Positions 1 to 10,100 are shown, counted from the stretch's first letter. The stretch: 64,000 nt of DNA from Vanessa cardui (GCF_905220365.1 NC_061126.1:5022001-5086000); one strand, 5' to 3'. The notes: generated from the letters alone by a model not told the origin. Translations and numbers: made by a program.

Positions 1-63
1 TTTTATAACGATAATTTTTTTTTGATAATAATAAAAAAGTTACATGATTAAATTTACTTTAAT

Positions 64-258
64 TGAGCCTGGATGCGAATGGATATAGAGGTAGAGGACG
101 ACCAAGGAAACGATGGATGGATTGTGTGAAAGACGATATGATTAGACAGAATGTTACTTGTGAGATGACGTCTGACAGAGAACTATGGAAGTAGCAAAAT
201 GCTGTGCCGACCCCAAATTAAATTGGGTTAAGGGCAGGAGGAGATGATGATAATGATT
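64..258 (+). mobile_element. 3' end of an RTE-like non-LTR retrotransposon (LINE)
   Basis: An open frame from about 84 to the stop at 192-194 encodes the reverse-transcriptase C-terminal tail with the motif RGRGRPRKRWMDCVKDDM, ending ...DRELWK. This basic GRPxxRW tail is typical of RTE-like endonuclease/reverse-transcriptase ORFs in Lepidoptera (family knowledge). The stop is followed by a short 3'UTR (gtgccgaccccaaattaaat) and a GATGAT-type simple tail, which is the usual ending of such elements. Only the last 40 or so codons are visible, so the copy is 5'-truncated and dead. A second copy of the same segment starts at the right edge of the window. Confidence 0.75.
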
Positions 259-336
259 AAAATTACTTAAATAAAAATTAAAAAACAGTATAACACGCAT
301 TCGACGTCAATGGAGCAACATTAATGTGTCTCAAAC

Positions 337-775
337 ATAATAGGCTATTTGAATGGTTTTTAAAATCCATTTTATATTATTCAGTAGAGGTTAAGGAACC
401 CAGTAAAAGTAGATTTTTTTTATTTCCATTACATATTTGCCGAAAAATATCATATTTAAATAGCGCGCGAAAACGCTACTTGGACAATATGGCGCTGCAA
501 TGGGGTCGATGACGTCACTTTGCTGTATTTTAATCTGTGGTATGTATAGTAGAAAAGCAAGGTTTACAGCAAAGTGACTTCATCATAAGCCGGCCAATCA
601 GGAGCGTTTTGTGTCACGTGACAAACGTTTGAAAAAATGCATTTTTATTTATTGACTTTTGAATAAATTAAGTATTATTTTCAAGTTTTGTTAGTAAATA
701 ACCATTTTTAAACTCATTATACACTGATTACAATAATTCGCAATTTATTTTTCGCATTGTCAAATAGCCTATTAT
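337..775. mobile_element. 439-bp MITE with 16-bp terminal inverted repeats
   Basis: The ends are exact inverted repeats: ataataggctatttga at 337-352 and its reverse complement at 760-775. No open frame of interest lies inside, so this looks like a non-autonomous DNA transposon in the intron before the 826-997 exon. The core contains a full palindromic CRE, TGACGTCA (510-517), and a CACGTG E-box (615-620). The target-site duplication is not clear, and the superfamily was not determined. Confidence 0.65.
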
Positions 776-825
776 AAATTAGTTAGTGTTTGGAAAAAAT
801 CTAATAAATCTATTTGTGTTTCTAG

Positions 826-997
826 ATACGAAAAGAGTTGTATAGAGGGCAGTATAAACGTGCCCTACAGCGGGGTACACCTAGGTCAGCACGAGCTGAA
901 GTCCCTCGGAGCTCACCCGAGCAAAGTGCTGACCGAAGCCATCCGGCAGAAGAAGATTATAGTTGTCGCTTCAGCTGAGGACGAGACAGCTCAATTA
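826..997 (+). CDS. TBCK: Penultimate coding exon, rhodanese-like domain (probable TBCK)
   Basis: Acceptor tttctag ends at 825 and donor GTGAGT begins at 998. The exon supplies the last base of a split codon and 57 full codons, ending in phase 0. It reads ..YEKSCIEGSINVPYSGVHLG...PSKVLTEAIRQKKIIVVASAEDETAQL. The pattern 'GSINVPYS' followed by a helix and a buried strand 'KIIVVAS' is the classic rhodanese fold. The position after that strand, where active sulfurtransferases carry the catalytic Cys loop, has Ser/Ala-Glu-Asp instead, so the domain is probably catalytically dead. A C-terminal degenerate rhodanese domain is the architecture of TBCK (pseudokinase-TBC-rhodanese), which is linked to TOR signalling and mRNA/endosome transport. 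TBC1D23 also has a rhodanese domain, but in mid-protein. The rest of the gene lies left of the window. Confidence 0.65.
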
Positions 998-1032
998 GTG
1001 AGTACCCACTTTTTGTTTTTCTTTTTAATATG

Positions 1033-1140
1033 TTACAAGTGAAATAGTTTTTGGCGCCTTAATTTCTGTTTATATATCATCTCGTGCTTGGCGACGAAGG
1101 AATAAAACGTGAGGACAACTGCGTGTTTAAGATAAAAATT
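1033..1140 (+). mobile_element. Fragment of the Metulj-like SINE, plus orientation
   Basis: Sequence around 1060-1130 (cttaatttctgtttatatat, catctcgtgcttggcgacga) matches the body of the tRNA-headed SINE described at 63016-63329. Both the head and the tail are missing. It lies in the same 500-bp intron (998-1497) as an oppositely oriented copy at 1247-1465, so that intron is mostly SINE DNA. Confidence 0.6.
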
Positions 1141-1246
1141 TGCTGTATGTGTAATATGTATGTATTCATCACCCAGATCAAAATCCCTTGGCATAAATGT
1201 AGGAAATGTATGTGTTGTTTTTATTTTAAGTGTTATAACCAAAACA

Positions 1247-1465
1247 GCAACAACAACAACACAGCCTGTAAATTTCCCACTACTGGAATTAGACACATAT
1301 CATGTCAGGTTTCCTCACGATATGGAAAACTCCTTCACTGCCGAGCACGAGATGAATTGTAGACACAAATTAAGCACATGAATATTCAGTGGTGCTTGCC
1401 TGGGTTTGAACTCGCAATCATCGGTTAAGATGCACGCGTTATAAACACTGGGCCATCTCGGCTCC
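1247..1465 (-). mobile_element. tRNA-derived SINE (Metulj-like), CAA/GTT-tail subfamily, internally deleted
   Basis: Read on the minus strand it begins with a tRNA-like head carrying A-box-like and B-box-like (ggttcaaaccc type) sequences at about 1385-1462. It ends in a (GTT)n tail, seen here as aacaacaacaacac. A 12-bp target-site duplication, ataaccaaaaca, flanks it at 1235-1246 and 1466-1477. The middle of the element (the 'guardian' segment around the aaggcct and ccaccaacccgc motifs) is deleted. The copy ends only about 20 bp before the splice acceptor at 1497. Confidence 0.8.
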
Positions 1466-1497
1466 ATAACCAAAACACGTGGTTTCTGTGTGTGTAG

Positions 1498-1620
1498 TTC
1501 AGCGACTACCTCGTGAAGTGCGGAGTGTCGCGTGTGTGCGTGTTGCACGGCGGCGTGTCTGCGCTGCACACGCACGTGCCCTCACTGTTCAGCGTGCCTA
1601 AGAAGACAACTCATAAATAA
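1498..1620 (+). CDS. TBCK: Terminal coding exon, end of rhodanese domain (probable TBCK)
   Basis: Acceptor gtgtgtag ends at 1497 and the frame is phase 0, continuous with the exon ending at 997. It encodes 40 residues and a TAA (1618-1620): FSDYLVKCGVSRVCVLHGGVSALHT..., then a short basic tail SVPKKTTHK. The strand-turn 'RVCVLHGGVSAL' is the closing motif of a rhodanese domain (R-V-x-V-L-x-G-G). The protein stops soon after this motif, as expected for TBCK, in which the rhodanese domain is C-terminal. The exon is clearly more GC-rich than its surroundings. The identification rests on fold pattern and domain position, not on a search. Confidence 0.7.
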   Translation, partial: FSDYLVKCGVSRVCVLHGGVSALHTHVPSLFSVPKKTTHK

Positions 1621-1632
1621 CCTCGCGAAATC

Positions 1633-1661
1633 AATAAACAATTAAAACATATTGAAATAAA
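1633..1661 (+). terminator. Polyadenylation signals of the probable TBCK gene
   Basis: AATAAA occurs at 1633-1638, 13 nt after the stop codon, and again at 1656-1661, inside the left inverted repeat of a MITE. The predicted 3'UTR is therefore only about 30-60 nt. Cleavage usually falls 10-30 nt after the hexamer, close to the MITE boundary at 1651. Confidence 0.55.
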
Positions 1662-1793
1662 ACTAGTTATTACGGATTTGAATCGCGTATATTAATTATT
1701 TTTAACATCCCGACGTTTCGAGCACTTTATAGCGTTCGTGGTCACGGGTAGTATATCCGTGGTCAAATCCGTTATAACTAGTTTTATTTCAAT
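1651..1793. mobile_element. 143-bp MITE with ~30-bp inverted termini
   Basis: The left end attgaaataaaactagtta (1651-1669) and the right end taactagttttatttcaat (1775-1793) are reverse complements. The match continues inward for about 30 bp with one difference. The core (cgacgtttcgagcactttat) resembles a repeat I recognise as common in butterflies. It has no coding capacity. It sits directly behind the probable TBCK gene and contributes an AATAAA. Confidence 0.75.
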
Positions 1794-2376
1794 GTGTAAT
1801 AATCGCGAAAATTTAAGACAACATTACGATCAAAACATAGCTGAAATAGAGATAACAATTATTCACGACTGTATTACATGCTTGTTTAAAACATATGCTT
1901 ATATAAGTTTTTACATATTTTTTTTTTGTTGACGGTACTTTGAAATATTTGTAAAATGAAATTAAATTGGTATTATAGTTACGCTAGTACAGATTTGCTT
2001 AAAGAGGCTTGTTTATAATTTAATACGTGTATGTATTAGATATATGACATCCGCTTAATATCCGCCCGACCGATACCTGCAGCTTTTATTGTCACTTAAA
2101 CGAAGCTATAAATTATTAACAAATAAATTACAAACCAATTATACTTTATAAAAAGGCTCTTAAATCTCTTTGAATCGAATGCAGAATCAAATGAAATTCC
2201 CCGTAGTGCGAAACGACCGTATTTTTATTTACACGTCAATAATAATAATTAATAATTGAAGTGATACTTTGACGCACTACCGGGAATTTTTACTCACTTT
2301 AATGTTCCGTGCGTTCCATCTGCATTTTGTTATAGTTGAGTCGCCGAATGGCCTTGTTCTAGAAACGTTTTTGTTG
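1794..2376. other. AT-rich intergenic spacer with a weak inverted repeat
   Basis: I see no coding exon or RNA gene here. A partial inverted repeat pairs aaattccccgtagtgcg (about 2194-2210) with cgcactaccgggaattt (about 2273-2289). It may be a decayed short MITE. Confidence 0.4.
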
Positions 2377-2632
2377 CCACCTGATGGTTAGTGGTCACCA
2401 TCACCCATAGACAATGACCCTGTAAGAAATATTAACTATTCCTTGCATCGGCAATGTGCCACCAACCATGGGAACTAAGATGTTATGTCCCTTGTGCCTG
2501 TAGTTACACTGGCTCACTCACCCTTCAGACCGGAACACAACAATACTGAGTACTGTTATTTGGCGGTAGAATAACTGGTGAGTGGGTGGTACCTACCCAG
2601 ACGGGCTTGCACAAAGCCCTACCACCAAGTAA
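2377..2632 (+). mobile_element. Unclassified interspersed repeat, family B, copy 1 (5'-truncated)
   Basis: This matches copies at 57006-57275 and 61989-62193 over nearly its whole length. Shared blocks include ccacctgatggttagtggtc, gggaactaagatgttatgtc and gacgggcttgcacaaagccc. The first ~20 bp present in the other copies (ttggcggacgagcatatgg) are missing. I recognise the family as widespread in Lepidoptera but cannot assign it to a class. It has no ORF and no tRNA-like box. Confidence 0.7.
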
Positions 2633-2643
2633 AAGTGTATGAA

Positions 2644-2765
2644 ATCATCATCATCATCATCAGCCTACTGCTGTCCACTGCTGGATATAGGCCTCCCCCA
2701 CCACGCGCCACGTTGCTCAATCCTATGCTTCCCTCATCCAGATTCTACCGGCGATTCTGCAAATG
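2644..2765 (-). mobile_element. LINE 3'-end fragment with (ATC)n tail, minus strand
   Basis: An atcatcatcatcatc run is followed by agcctactgctgtccactgc and tggatataggcctcccccac. This is the reverse complement of a widespread lepidopteran LINE tail that ends in (GAT)n. It directly abuts the family B repeat, a sign of insertion into or beside an older element. Confidence 0.6.
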
Positions 2766-2860
2766 TCTGAATTGTTTGAAATATTTAGGTTAAATTCAGA
2801 AGTTACTAGAAGTATGTATTTATCAATGGGTGTAACCTAATGAAGAAAATATTATTATTT

Positions 2861-3100
2861 TACGATGTCCGTGGTCGAGTAGTGTGTACACCGGTTTTCA
2901 TGGGTACGCCTCTCCGAGGTCCCGGGTTCAATCTCCAGCCGAGTCGATGTAGAAAAAGGTTATTAGTTATTAGTCTATGTTGTATTGGGTCTGGGTGTGA
3001 TATGACGTTACTCCTGATTTTCAATAACACGAGTGCTTTAGTTACTTACATTGGGATCAGAATAATATGTGTGATATTGTCGAATATTAATTTGTTTTAA
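2861..3100 (+). mobile_element. tRNA-derived SINE, second family, copy 1
   Basis: The head gtggtcgagtagtgtgtaca is A-box-like and gggttcaatctccagcc is B-box-like, with tRNA-like spacing. Copies at 57502-57745 and 61281-61525 share the whole body (tacattgggatcag near the 3' end, gtgatattgtc at the end) and have cleaner boxes. This copy has diverged within the B box (ggttcaatctc versus ggttcgattcc). Confidence 0.75.
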
Positions 3101-4499
3101 TTAAATTGTAAACGTCGATAAATAACCTAATATCCTTAAGAAAAGTGAACGAACGAAAATGAACAAGCAAACACTCCATCCTGCTTATGTATACTAATGT
3201 CAATGTAAATAAATAAATATTATTGTATAGAAAAATGTGTGTTTCATGAACACTAAATATTAAAATAAAACACTGCGCTATTAAATCTTATTTATGAATT
3301 ATTTAAAATATAATATATTATATTAATTTGCTAGTTTTTTTGTAAGATATTGATATTAGTTTTTTTTTTCTTCAAAATTAACCTGGAAGTTTTTGGTGAT
3401 ATATTGAATAAAAAACTGTCTTGCTTGATCATGATTAAGCAAGACAGTTTTAATATAATTTAATATAATCTCATGAGATTCATTATTATTGAAATATTTG
3501 CTTTACTTTATTGAAATGGCAATACATAAAAGTAGCCTAAATAAAATCTCAAGTTAATAAAATATTTTTGTATTGTATTATCTCTTTCTAGTTTTAATGT
3601 GCAATCAATAAAATATTACAATAATTACATTAAGAATTAATTTATTTGACTAATCGTATAAAGAACACCGATAAAAAACGACCTTAAAAATACCTACAAT
3701 GTCTTTAAAAAAAATAACCTTTACTGTTTTTGATTCGGTACTAGTTTCATTATGGGGAAGCTTTGTTTCTCATATGGTAACACTACCGTTTAATTTAACT
3801 CACATGCTAGGCGTTGTAACATTACTGCATCCATTTTAACTGTAATTCAATGCAATACCTTAAAATTAAAGTTTTATATGTCATTGTTTTGAAAAAAATA
3901 TATGAATTATTCAAAGTATTTTGTTCCATGATTTTATTGTTGAAAAATCTGTTAAATTATTATTTATGTATATAACTGAATTTAATACGAGGTATTACTT
4001 TTTGCCTAATCTGTCGATTTTAAAACAAATGAAAATAATAATTTAATTACTTTAAATTAATATTGATTTTCAAAAGTTTAAGTGTATTTTGTAATAGTGT
4101 TATTATTAATTATTTTCAAATATAATTATAGGTTTATTTATATGTTCGGATATAATCAATCAAATAAAAACTTTATGAAAAAAGATATGTTTGTAAGCAA
4201 TTTATTTAATAAATAATTTTATTCTGAGACTGTTTTTTTATTAATGAATTTTAATTAAACTTCTAAATTTCGATTGCGATGCTGCTTAAAATAAATACAT
4301 AAAAGCATATTTAAAACGATTCTATGAAAATAAGATAAGGACAAGTGTTTTAAGGATATACATTGGCTTTTAAAGAGAATAATTTTATATTCTAGTAGTA
4401 ACACAAGCTTCTATATAATATAAATATATCCGAAAAGTTTACAGCGTACTTTCAACTTTAATAATATTAACTCACTAATTGGTTTTACAATGTGTGTAG
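3101..4499. other. AT-rich intergenic spacer
   Basis: No exon, RNA gene or repeat family member is recognised apart from the palindrome at 3412-3451. The stretch is mostly A/T runs with many stops in all frames. Confidence 0.5.
3412..3451. repeat. 40-bp near-perfect palindrome
   Basis: The arm 3412-3431 (aaaactgtcttgcttgatca) pairs with 3432-3451 with one mismatch and no loop. A 15-nt part of it (tgtcttgcttaatca, on the reverse of the right arm) recurs at 48834-48848. It may be a remnant of a DNA-transposon terminus pair. Confidence 0.7.
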
Positions 4500-4996
4500 C
4501 TAAAGAGTAGTGCACGCTGCCCGCATAATTAACATATTTCTTATTGAAGAATGCATGGGCACCCCCGTGTCCTGACGCTCATGGTCATGTTTTTACCCCC
4601 TATCACGTTATGAATGAGAGGCTGGTGGGGGGAGGGGGAAACGGTCATCGTCGCCTCGCATTCGCCGGCCGTACTCCGCCGCGAGCGTGTGTCTCATTTA
4701 CGATCCGACGCTCACTAAACATTCCTCGCGTGCAGTGAAATTTCACAAAAATAATCCGCATTTAAAAACAAATGGGCGTCGATAGTGAAACCTAAACTTG
4801 TGGTGATACGAAGTGATCCGTAAAATTATATATTATATTTACTTACTGACGTTAAGTAGTAGTGGAAGTTTACATTCTTTCCGAGTTTCGCACCGCTCGG
4901 GAAAGGACCGTGACAGTTCTCTGTGTTTTGTGCGAGTTACTCGAGGGAGTTTCTTTAAGTGGAAGTCGGAGGCCGTCGTAGAAACCCGGCCCCGAC
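4500..4996 (+). promoter_or_regulatory. Promoter and 5'UTR region of the probable CrebA gene
   Basis: G+C rises abruptly here, with CpG-rich patches at 4600-4735 and 4890-4990, which stand out from the flanking AT-rich DNA. A TATA-like stretch (ttatatattatattt, about 4827-4841) lies upstream of the coding exon, but I cannot place the start site. If transcription begins upstream of 4772, the leader holds one upstream ATG (4772-4774) opening a 7-codon reading frame that ends at 4795. No other ATG intervenes before 4997. Confidence 0.45.
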
Positions 4997-5059
4997 ATGG
5001 AGAGTTACTTCGACATCTCCAACGATCTGAACGATGTCTGGGAAGCGGACATCGACCCG
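4997..5059 (+). CDS. CrebA: First coding exon of a probable CrebA (CREB3-like bZIP factor)
   Basis: ATG 4997-4999 sits in a good context (G at -3, G at +4). An in-frame stop at 4979-4981 excludes a longer N-terminus. The 21 codons run straight into a GTGAGT donor at 5060 (phase 0). The residues include an acidic, Trp-containing segment DLNDVWEADIDP, which resembles the extreme N-terminus of insect CrebA (family knowledge: an acidic start with a D-L-x-D-x-W-x-x-D-x-D-P pattern). CrebA is a CREB3-family bZIP activator of secretory-pathway genes in salivary or silk gland and epidermis. No bZIP exon is visible downstream in this window. The call rests on a short peptide, so another gene is possible. 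Confidence 0.6.
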
Positions 5060-5998
5060 GTGAGTTGACCTTGTTATCACATCTTATCTCGTGAAGATGA
5101 ATATAAATTGTTTATTCCGCGCCAAAAATCGCGAACGTACGATTAAGTTTTCATGGAATGAGATCAAATCAAATACCGATAAAGTTGATAATAAATAATT
5201 GCAACTCCGACCGACCTTGTTTTGTAATCAAGGTACCTGCATCGGTAAAGAAAATAATCGGTGTACGACTCACGATTCCAGTATCGCAACGAGGTAATTG
5301 CATGATCGATAGATTGTGATACTAGGCACTGTTGCTGTAGCATTAAGCGATACGATATATTCGCTGATTATTAGTAATTAAAAATTCAACGTTTTTTTAT
5401 GGCCAAACCTTTATCTGAAATAGCAAATATTGGATCGCATATAAACATCACAACTGTAATAGTTGTGATAAATATGTTTTTTCCAAAATAAAAGTGCATT
5501 AAAGTTTATTTTTAACATAAGTACCTACTTAATGGAATCTGCATGTTTTAAGCGTTAATGTTTCATTATCTTCATTTATTTTTTCATAAGTAAAACAAGA
5601 CAAGAAATCCGACTTATTATACTAAAATGTTTATTTATAGTTGGTTACAAGTATGTTCGAGAATCTAATGATTTTTGTGGTTTCTAAGCATAATCATAAC
5701 CGGTTATTCCTGGTAGATATTCAAATAATTACATGATTTACATCAAAACTCACCGTAAGAAAACTAAACTCGTTGATAAATCGAATTATCTTCATGTAAC
5801 TAAAAGTATAATAATATCAACTTCACAAAAACTACTTATTTTATAAATATGTTCTGTATCCATAAAATTAAAACTTTCTATCGCGGTAACGGGGAAATGG
5901 AAAATACCAGATGAGAGAAGTAAGTTATTCCATTTTCCGTTAACTCGATTTAACCATTTTCAATCTGACACCTGTTACTTGTTTTCCCTGGTGGACTG

Positions 5999-6010
5999 TG
6001 ACGTCACGTG
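5999..6010. promoter_or_regulatory. Overlapping CRE and E-box, TGACGTCACGTG
   Basis: The full palindromic CRE TGACGTCA (5999-6006) overlaps CACGTG (6005-6010), 0.94 kb downstream of the first coding exon. CRE octamers are bound by CREB/ATF-type bZIP proteins, and TGACGTG-like cores suit the CREB3 family. Whether this is a functional intronic enhancer or autoregulatory site is inference. Confidence 0.4.
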
Positions 6011-6730
6011 TAGAATGATGAAGAAAAGTAATCCGTCTAAATTAGGTAGTTTGTCCGTGCAGAATAATTTGTTCGATGTTGAATGGTTATTGCATATGTA
6101 TAGGATATAGCGTACATTTCTTATGGTAGCGGCGTACGGTACACCGTGGTGCGACGACCTGGTACGCTGAACTAAGAGGCCCGACAACCGTTTTTATTAA
6201 CTATATTAACATGTTCACTGTGGATAGTCAAGTTTGAAGAATTATTAACAATGATATCATAATAGCCCATACCGAATGAAGCGATTCCTATGTAAATTAA
6301 TATTTTAATATATTTTATAATATTAGAACGTACCGGATTATTTCTCCGTTCTTATTAGCTCTTACTTAATTTGGTAAAAGATTGATGACTAATAATATTA
6401 ATTAAGAATAAGTATTTACAATAAACACGATATAAAGTCACAGTTATACCTTCGCGTTTCTAAAATTAAACTTTGTTAGTTGGAGTTTCATTTACAGTTG
6501 AGTCATATAACCATAAAATTAATTGTAACAATTAAGACTTATGCCCGAATAAATGCATTAATATCAAGTAGTGTTTAAGAAAGTAGGCTGGAAACTGGAG
6601 TAACGATAACTGCTAAGGCAACGTAACGGCGGCACTGATGATAATTGAATTTCCTTTCCGGGTGTGGACTGTCGGCTACACTGTGATACACTTAGTGATT
6701 AAATAGTGTAAGTTAAATACAACATAACAC

Positions 6731-6822
6731 ACCAAGGAGTTTATAGTTTTATTAAGGTATCACCACAAACGGCTGGACCAAGGAGTTTATAGTTTCATTA
6801 AGGTATTACCACAAACGGCTGG
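6731..6822. repeat. Two tandem copies of a 46-bp unit
   Basis: The unit accaaggagtttatagtttt... at 6731-6776 repeats at 6777-6822 with about two differences, each ending accacaaacggctgg. It is a local duplication and no other copies were seen. Confidence 0.85.
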
Positions 6823-9157
6823 TGGTTCTGATTTTAATTACTTTGCACGAATGCATAAAATATTCTGCCACTGGTAACGGAAATAGAACGAATTTTACTT
6901 TTTATATATTTGATGTGAAGTAATAGTTCATTCATATTATATATTTACTAAATTATCAATTTTCAGGTTGAAGTCTTATAGGCATAAATATACATCTATG
7001 TATCTCGAGTTTATTTTTTATTAAGCATAAAAATTAAATTAAACAAAACGTGGTTACTTGCACAACGGGTTTCACTTGAGTGAATGTTGATAATGTCAAG
7101 TGACAAAAACTTGAATAGGTAACTTGTAACTTTGAATATGTGAAGGCGGGGAAAATTGTTTGCTTTCATAGCTCAACGAGTGAAATTAAAATGATATTAA
7201 AATCAATTTCATTTTTATTCAAATTATTTATACGATAGAATAAAATTCAAAACGCTCAAATATTCACAGAGTATTCGTATATTACTTAATAAATTTATTT
7301 GAACAGATTCATTAAACAACACAAAAATTGTATAATAAAATGTATAGTTTATTCAAACGTGTAGCGTTTTACACAGAGATAACGATTTATTACATTGTAT
7401 TCATAAACAGTACCAGTTATCTATATAAATAATACTTATATGTAAAATATTTACAAACAATATATTGGTAGAATTTATTAGAACAGTAATTTATACTTAA
7501 ATATTTTTTTTCTTTTAAATCCAATTAAAATATAGAATCAAGAAACGATTAGATCATCCAAAGATATACCTTAATATTGTATCCGACTTGTTTGTGTAGT
7601 CAAACAATGGGTATATTGCGTAAATATACATATATACCCATTGGTTGCGTCACGATATACCGAGTGCTTTCAATAACACACAGTGTTGACACAAGTGCAC
7701 GGCCGACATTGTTTCGTCCGCGAATATCTATCAAATTATATTTTATTCGATGTATAAAAATATTATCGATAAAGTTCCTCTGTTAAAGACTAACAATGAC
7801 CTATAAGCAGGGTCAGTAAGTAATTATGGAGCCGGTTTAAATCGTAAAGTTTTTCAACCGTAAAATCATTTGTGTGATTTTACCTTTTCACACAAGAAAA
7901 TATTTGATTTTTTTTAAAGAAATCAGTGCAGTATTTTTCAATTTGGCTGTAAATGCACTTACCTGACGGCAAGGTTATAGTTTAAAAAAAAAATAAACAA
8001 AACATGACGATAAAAATTAAAATTATTTACATATGGCATTGTGTACAACAATTATATTTTATAATTATTATTACTTAATTATTATGTTTAAATTTAAGGT
8101 TGTAACCATTGACGTAGTTTATAAATAATTGAATATATGTATGTAATCCGTGTTTCGGACGAGTTACATAGATACAAAGAAACTCGCTCAAGTGACATTT
8201 GATTATACTATAACATTTTCATACGTAATTTGATGTATTTGGAGCAATCTTTAACATTAACAATATTGATTAATACGATCAGGGTTGTCAATACACGACC
8301 AACTAGTTTCACTGGCATTTAAGACGAGACTGATATTTGATGAAGTAACCTTAAAAACCTATCATTCGATATTTAAAAAAAAAAACAACTCGTTATGAAA
8401 TATGGAAGTATAAAATTGTAGCCTTAATAAATTGGTACGTTGTTAATTTTTATTTTCGTGCGTAAAATTATATTGAAAATCCTTTCTCCCTGTCGATGTT
8501 TCGTCAAGTGTGCGATTAAACCGGACTTAATAAATAATACATTCGCTCTCATTCCGCGTCTTTTTATTCTGATGCGATGCAGGTATTAAAGTATGTATTA
8601 TTATTACGTACATATGTACATGCGTGTAATTACGATACGGCCGGCAACCGTGCGTGCAACCCTGTCCGTTTCGTGTCGTGTGAAAGGCGGTCCGTCGTTT
8701 GCATTCCTCTCACCGCACCGCTGCAAACTTACCGTGAACCTGACGCTCGTACGACAGTCGTAGCTCTTACTGCACACGTAATAGAGATCAATTTAATAAG
8801 AATAAATAGTTATCTAGAATTGCTCGCACATATCACGAATTTAGAGAGTCGCTGGAACAATTGTCATTCTTCATTAGCACCGTCTAGCGGCACATTTTTC
8901 TCGACACGGTTAATGACACCCAAGACGCTATTTCAGACGCCCTAATAATATATATCAACGGGTTAAGTGACGCTTCGTCATGAAACAGTTACCATATGAT
9001 GCGAGAAATGCCAATTTTTTTGCTTGATTAAACGACATTTGCAAAATAATTACAATAAGAAATTACAGATTTACGTGATGACATACTAGTTCCCATGTTT
9101 GGTGACGCTTTGCAAATGGAATGGTTTATATTTTTTCTAATGTCTATGGGACTCTAT

Positions 9158-9485
9158 ACAAGTAAAGTAAAAAAGGTAAAGTAAAGTAACAGCTTGTAAA
9201 TTTCCCACTGCTGGTATAAGGCCTCCTCCTCCATTTAGGAGAGGGTTTGGAACGTATTCCACCACGCTGTTCCAATGCGGGTTGGTAGAATGCACATGTG
9301 GCAGAATTTCGATTAAATTAGACACATGCAGGTTTCCACAAGATATTTTCCTTCACCGCCGAGCTCGAGATGAATTGTAGCACAAATTAGGTAAGTACAT
9401 ATATGTATATAGTGGTGCTTGCCTGGGTTTGAACCCGCAATCATGAGTTAAGATGCACGCGTTCTAACCACTGGACCATCTCAGC
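9158..9485 (-). mobile_element. Full-length tRNA-derived SINE (Metulj-like), CTTTA-tail subfamily
   Basis: A 12-bp target-site duplication atgggactctat flanks it at 9146-9157 and 9486-9497. On the minus strand the order is tRNA-like head (A-box ctgagatggtccagtgg, B-box ggttcaaaccc), body, then a tail of TTACTTTACTTTAC type, seen here as aaagtaaagtaac. The clean duplication and near-complete body point to a fairly recent LINE-mobilised insertion. Confidence 0.9.
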
Positions 9486-9884
9486 ATGGGACTCTATGGT
9501 TAAACCAATTAAAAATCTATTTTAACTAAGGCTAATTACAATTTTAAACTTAAGTGTAAATCTTTCAAGTAGCATCCAATTTCTTGATAATGACGTATCG
9601 AGGCAGATTGTATTAGACGTAATATGCTGTTCAATTAAAACGCTCATTATGTACCATTTCGGTTAATATCGCTCTAACAACTTAACTGACGCTAACACTC
9701 AATTTTAGATAATTGAAAAATTATTCATTTGAACTCTTAGCGCCTAACCGCAAATGCGGTCTTACACTTTTGCTGTGCAAATTGAAATTCTATGATGGAA
9801 TTGCATTTCTAAATAATTCATGAAATTTCTCGAAAAATGTATTTTGGTATCAGTTGTTTATGCTAGTAGTATATACCTATACTA

Positions 9885-10100
9885 GCTGTTGATCGCGGCT
9901 TTGCCAGCGTGGAAATTGCTTGTATTACCTGAAATTTCAAATCCTATTTCACCCCGTTAGGGATAGAATTGGCGAAATTCCCTAGTGGGTGTATACTCAA
10001 TAAAACTCACCAAATTTCAAGGTCCTAACTTGAATAGTTTACACTCGGCGACGATGAATCAGTCGGTCAGGATTTTATATATATACATAGATAGATATAT
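9885..10100 (+). repeat. Old interspersed repeat fragment
   Basis: The start 'actagctgttgatcgcggct' and the segment 'accaaatttcaaggtcctaa' resemble a degenerate lepidopteran repeat that commonly begins 'ctagctgttgcccgcgac'. Recognition is from memory and the boundaries are approximate. Confidence 0.4.

Larger units (their letters stand above)
5060..9145 (+). other. Start of the putative long first intron of CrebA
   Basis: Donor GTGAGT is at 5060. The stretch is mostly unique AT-rich DNA. Items seen are a CRE/E-box cluster at 5999-6010, a 46-bp tandem duplication at 6731-6822 and a GC-rich block at about 8630-8780. No exon with good splice sites and recognisable protein was found. Confidence 0.45.

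Noticed and set aside
1315..1575. 86-codon minus-strand frame overlapping the terminal exon
   Set aside because: It is antisense to the rhodanese exon and half of it is SINE sequence. The plus-strand frame fits splice sites and a known fold.
4813..5094. 93-codon frame across the promoter and first exon
   Set aside because: It begins at GTG, is in a different frame from the CrebA-like start, and reads through a good splice donor.
9421..9485. tRNA gene in the SINE heads (also near 1400, 26250, 28260, 35880, 37790, 56370, 63030)
   Set aside because: The A and B boxes are present, but there is no convincing cloverleaf, and each is followed by the SINE body with a target-site duplication.
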